Shown in pieces: positions 60,930 to 64,000 of a DNA stretch of 64,000 nucleotides (positions are counted from its first letter, which is position 1; every line of letters begins with the position of its first letter). The notes below the pieces were generated by a model, which saw only the letters and a list, made by a program, of their open reading frames with translations, was not told the DNA's origin and searched no databases. Both the position numbers and the translations under genes were made by a program. This DNA is from Hydrogenophaga sp. (lineage in GTDB: Bacteria > Pseudomonadota > Gammaproteobacteria > Burkholderiales > Burkholderiaceae_C), in the NCBI RefSeq assembly GCF_030158645.1, contig NZ_JAOASO010000162.1, forward strand, positions 37,060 through 101,059, in the 5' to 3' direction.

Positions 60930-62012
60930 ATGCCTTCCCAAGCTTCTCCCCTGTGGACCCCCTGCGGCTTCGACCACCTGATGCGCAACCCGCGCGGCTG
61001 GCTGGTGCCGACCGACGATTACTGGCGCCTGTGGTTGCAGCGACCCGAGCTGGCGCTGGTGGAGGAGTCGTGCGCCGCCGAGCAGGCGCTGCACGCCTCG
61101 CTCATGGCGTCGCCCACACGCGCCGTGGCCTCCAACGAGCTCGATGCGTTCGAAGACGATGACGCGCGCGCCAACCACCGCCTGTTCCTCGGTTTTCGCG
61201 ACGCGGTCATCGCGGCCGGTTCGCTCGAATCGGCCTACGCCGGCTTTTTCAAGGCGGGCTCGGTGCAGATCCCGCCGCTGTTCCTCGACCTCGTGGTGCA
61301 GGCCCTGGTGTGCAACCTGCTCGATGGCTCGGACGACGCGTGGCAGTGGCGCGCCGCCGAGATGCTGTTTCGCCGTCAGCGCGTGCGCGTGCAGGACGGG
61401 CGTGTGCTCAGCGGTGACAGCGAGGTGCTGGACATGCTCAACGAGACCGGTGGCCTGGGTGCGGTGGGTCGGTTGCTCATGCAGAGCGGCGCGGCCATTC
61501 CGGAGGTGAACATCGAGGTGTTGAGTGACGACAACGCCGCGCGCTACTTGCTGAGCCGCGCGGGCCAGGGGCGCTTCAACTTCGTGCTCGACCTCACGCA
61601 CGAGATCCAGCGCGAGCTCTCGCACGGCCTCACGCTCACCATGAACCGTTCGCAGTCGGGCCTGAAGGCGCTGGCACAGGTGCTGCAGCGGTGGGTGCGG
61701 CATTTCCACGGTGTGGTGGTGCAGGTGCAGCCCGAGGCGCGGGTGGATGATGAAGCCTGGCGCTGGCACCTGGGGCTGGACGCCGAGTCCACCGCTTTGC
61801 TCAACGACCTGTACCGGGGCGTGGCGGTGGAGCCCGAGCGGCAACAGCGTCTGATCAGCCTTTTTCGCCTGACGTTTGACGACCCCCAGGACATGCAGCT
61901 GGATGTGCGCGGCAAGCCGGTCTATCTCGGCCTGGCCATGAACGCCGAGGGCTTGCTGAAGATCAAGCCGCAGAACCTGCTGCTCAATCTCCCGCTGGCG
62001 CGATCGATCTAG
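60930..62012 (+). CDS. DUF6352-like protein
   Basis: A 360-aa soluble protein starting MPSQASPLWTPCGFDHLMRNPRGWLVPTDDYWRLWLQRPELALVEESCAAE. It appears to be the Burkholderiales family now called DUF6352 (from memory), of unknown function. It contains a duplicated-looking helical core and the segment NFVLDLTHEIQRELSHGLTLTMNRSQSGLKALAQVLQRWVRHF. No signal peptide or catalytic motif is visible. An ATG at 60876 would add 18 residues; I prefer 60930 because the conserved-looking part begins there and GGGTG lies upstream. It overlaps the convergent kinase gene by 4 bases. Confidence 0.75.
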   Translation: MPSQASPLWTPCGFDHLMRNPRGWLVPTDDYWRLWLQRPELALVEESCAAEQALHASLMASPTRAVASNELDAFEDDDARANHRLFLGFRDAVIAAGSLESAYAGFFKAGSVQIPPLFLDLVVQALVCNLLDGSDDAWQWRAAEMLFRRQRVRVQDGRVLSGDSEVLDMLNETGGLGAVGRLLMQSGAAIPEVNIEVLSDDNAARYLLSRAGQGRFNFVLDLTHEIQRELSHGLTLTMNRSQSGLKALAQVLQRWVRHFHGVVVQVQPEARVDDEAWRWHLGLDAESTALLNDLYRGVAVEPERQQRLISLFRLTFDDPQDMQLDVRGKPVYLGLAMNAEGLLKIKPQNLLLNLPLARSI

Positions 62013-62914
62013 ATGCCCACCACCGCCAGCGCGCTTGGCAAAACGCTCAACTTGAGCTGTCGCGCATAGCCGAGAAACTCCCCGTCGGCCGCCAGCGGCA
62101 GGTCGGGGTCGCTGCTGACCGTGAGGCTGTCGAAGGCGCGGGTGCGGATGCGGCTGTGGCCCAGGTGGGTGCCGGTGAGCAAGCGCGGCAGCATGGCCAG
62201 CGCGCCCAGCCGGGTGAACCGCCCGGCCAGCAACAGGTTGAGCAGACCGTCGTTGGTGCGTGCAGCGGGCGTGGCCGGCATGCCGCTGCCGAACGTGGGC
62301 GTGTTCAGGCTGGAGGCGAACAGGGCCGGGCCGCTGTGCAGGTGTTTGCCGTTGGCCATCACATCAAGTCGCCAGGTCTGCAGGTGGGCGAGTTCGACCA
62401 GCGTGGCCCACACATAGCGCGGCAGGCCGCTGAGCCATCGCGGCCCGCTCAGGGTGCGCAGCACCACCGCCGAATCAAAGCCGGCGGTGAAGCTGGAGAG
62501 GAACAGCACCCGGTACTCGCGCCCCTGCGGGTCCATCCACTCGGCGCAGCCCACGTCCATCGGGCGCGGGTCGGCGTTGAGGGCGTGGACCAGCGAGGCC
62601 AGTGGTGCGCGTCCGTGCAGGCCGAGCGAACGCGCCACGTCGTTGCCGGTGCCCATGGCCACCACGCCGAGTTCGTGGCCACGCTGCAGCACGGCGGGCA
62701 ACCAGCGGTTGAGCGTGCCGTCGCCACCCACCGCCACCACGCGGCTGCGTTCGGGCAGCGTCTGCAGCAAGGCGAGGGCGTCCACCAGGTCGCGCGGGGC
62801 GTGCAGCACCACATCGGGCGGCAAGGCCGCCTGCAACCGCGGCAACCAGGCCGCCGCCCGCCCGCCCTGGGCGTGCGGGTTGAGCAGCACGCAGCGCTGC
62901 GGACCCGACCTCAA
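62009..62914 (-). CDS. Diacylglycerol kinase-family lipid kinase
   Basis: A 301-aa DAGK_cat protein. VAVGGDGTLNRWLPAVLQRGHELGVVAMGTGNDVARSLGLHG carries the GGDGT nucleotide motif and the GTGND motif; the C-terminal LPLAADGEFLGYARQLKLSVLP matches the YegS/DgkB layout. It phosphorylates a lipid such as diacylglycerol or a sphingoid-like substrate. The start in this frame is TTG at 62912-62914, with GAGCGGG upstream; a GTG at residue 8 is the alternative. It follows the icmF gene by 7 bases on the same strand. Confidence 0.88.
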   Translation of the reverse strand: MRSGPQRCVLLNPHAQGGRAAAWLPRLQAALPPDVVLHAPRDLVDALALLQTLPERSRVVAVGGDGTLNRWLPAVLQRGHELGVVAMGTGNDVARSLGLHGRAPLASLVHALNADPRPMDVGCAEWMDPQGREYRVLFLSSFTAGFDSAVVLRTLSGPRWLSGLPRYVWATLVELAHLQTWRLDVMANGKHLHSGPALFASSLNTPTFGSGMPATPAARTNDGLLNLLLAGRFTRLGALAMLPRLLTGTHLGHSRIRTRAFDSLTVSSDPDLPLAADGEFLGYARQLKLSVLPSALAVVGI

Positions 62915-62921
62915 CGCCCGC

Positions 62922-64000
62922 TCACATGTTGCGGCGGTACTGGCCGCCCACCTCGAACAGGGCCGAGGTGATCTGGCCCAGCGAGCACACCCGCACCGCC
63001 TGCATCAGCACCTCGAACACATTGCCGTTTTCAATCACCGCCTGTTTCAGGCGTTGCAGCATGGCGGGCGATTCGCTCGCGTGCTTGGCGTGGAACTCGG
63101 CCAGGCGCTTGAGCTGGCTTTGTTTCTCATCGTCCGTGGAGCGGGCCAGCTCCAGTGTGTCGGGCGTCACGTCGCCGTGCGGGTTGCGGAAGGTGTTCAC
63201 GCCCACGATCGGGTACTCGCCGGTGTGCTTGAGCATCTCGTAGTGCATCGACTCGTCCTGGATCTTGCCGCGCTGGTAGCCGGTTTCCATGGCGCCCAGC
63301 ACGCCGCCGCGCTCGGCGATCTTCTCGAACTCCTGCAGCACGGCTTCTTCCACCAGCTCGGTCAGCTCGTCGATGATGAAGGCGCCCTGGTTGGGGTTCT
63401 CGTTCTTGGCCAGGCCCCACTCGCGGTTGATGATGAGCTGGATCGCCATGGCGCGGCGCACCGAGTCTTCGGTGGGCGTGGTGATGGCCTCGTCAAACGC
63501 GTTGGTGTGCAGGCTGTTGCAGTTGTCGTAGATCGCGATCAGCGCCTGCAGCGTGGTGCGGATGTCGTTGAACTGGATCTCCTGCGCGTGCAGGCTGCGG
63601 CCGCTGGTCTGCACGTGGTATTTGAGTTTCTGGCTGCGCTCGTTCGCACCATACCGGTCGCGCAGGGCCACGGCCCAGATGCGCCGCGCCACGCGGCCGA
63701 GCACCGTGTACTCCGGGTCCATGCCGTTGCTGAAGAAGAACGACAGGTTGGGCGCAAAGTCGTCGATGTGCATCCCACGCGCCAGATACGCCTCCACAAA
63801 GGTGAATCCGTTGGAGAGCGTGAACGCGAGCTGGCTGATCGGGTTGGCGCCGGCCTCCGCGATGTGGTACCCCGAGATCGACACCGAGTAGAAGTTGCGC
63901 ACATCGTGGTGCACGAAGTACTCGGCGATGTCGCCCATCACCTTGAGCGAGAACTCGGTGGAGAAGATGCAGGTGTTCTGGCCCTGGTCTTCTTTCAGGA
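62922..64000 (-). CDS. icmF: Fused isobutyryl-CoA mutase IcmF, C-terminal part
   Basis: The visible ~358 residues are the C-terminal part of a methylmalonyl-CoA-mutase-type substrate domain: [106 protein letters not shown]. The protein ends [10 protein letters not shown], as IcmF proteins do. IcmF fuses a B12 domain, a MeaB-like GTPase and this barrel to interconvert isobutyryl-CoA and butyryl-CoA. The frame is open to the right edge; the B12 and GTPase parts are outside the window. Confidence 0.85.
   Translation of the reverse strand, partial: LKEDQGQNTCIFSTEFSLKVMGDIAEYFVHHDVRNFYSVSISGYHIAEAGANPISQLAFTLSNGFTFVEAYLARGMHIDDFAPNLSFFFSNGMDPEYTVLGRVARRIWAVALRDRYGANERSQKLKYHVQTSGRSLHAQEIQFNDIRTTLQALIAIYDNCNSLHTNAFDEAITTPTEDSVRRAMAIQLIINREWGLAKNENPNQGAFIIDELTELVEEAVLQEFEKIAERGGVLGAMETGYQRGKIQDESMHYEMLKHTGEYPIVGVNTFRNPHGDVTPDTLELARSTDDEKQSQLKRLAEFHAKHASESPAMLQRLKQAVIENGNVFEVLMQAVRVCSLGQITSALFEVGGQYRRNM

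Overview
The window is high-GC, densely coded chromosomal DNA of a betaproteobacterium, most likely a Comamonadaceae member (Hydrogenophaga, Acidovorax, Variovorax type). The evidence is two Bug-type solute receptors, a Liv-type ABC cluster with a built-in AMP-dependent ligase, DUF1840, PurT, an IcmF-type mutase, and GC-rich palindromic intergenic repeats of the kind seen in that family. There are no rRNA or tRNA genes, no CRISPR array and no complete mobile element.

Layout. 1-6839 (minus): a six-gene catabolic operon, read leftwards: flavin monooxygenase/reductase fusion, MarR regulator, enoyl-CoA hydratase, acyl-CoA dehydrogenase, 2-aminobenzoate-type CoA ligase, RidA. It fits the aerobic CoA-thioester route for anthranilate or a close analogue. 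6958-7284: DUF1840. 7565-9673: two Bug-type receptors with no permeases. 9811-18302 (minus): a seven-gene unit of long-chain-type acyl-CoA ligase, LivG-, LivH- and LivM-like proteins, substrate-binding protein, LivF-like ATPase and a PaaK-like ligase. A divergent Crp/Fnr regulator (18475) lies beside it, with two CRP-geometry palindromes between them. 19217-23758: rRNA pseudouridine synthase, an alpha/beta hydrolase and HtpG.

23872-28776: four tightly coupled genes matching the order and domain layout of the Ralstonia phcBSRQ quorum-sensing operon: a methyltransferase making a fatty-acid methyl ester signal, a membrane histidine kinase, a receiver-kinase hybrid and a receiver protein. 28893-34822: Gly/Val-rich lipoprotein, Ohr/OhrR with an operator, SrkA-like kinase, methyltransferase, proton antiporter and YbdK ligase. 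34842-37328: two genes of unknown function. 37332-41257: NodIJ-type ABC exporter, psd, purT. 41268-44149: an ABC ATPase with degraded catalytic motifs, a DUF3455 lipoprotein, and an ECF sigma/anti-sigma pair. 44175-51775: AMP nucleosidase, MgtC-type membrane protein, glutathione reductase with a LysR regulator, GST, flavin-binding protein and SDR.

51886-55402: an unusual expanded locus. It holds a secreted serine hydrolase, three paralogous lipoproteins each with a DxDxNGxxDDID calcium-site-like motif, and a decayed second copy of the hydrolase between lipoproteins 2 and 3. I recognise no described system here. 55421-64000: 3-hydroxyacyl-CoA dehydrogenase, GMC oxidoreductase overlapping a small monooxygenase-fold gene, arginase, beta-helix lipoprotein, a DUF6352-like protein, a lipid kinase and the C-terminal part of IcmF running off the right edge.

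The two strongest leads are the phcBSRQ-type module outside its best-known genera and the hydrolase/lipoprotein tandem locus. Motifs and boundaries were read directly from the sequence; family names rest on motif recognition, not on database searches.
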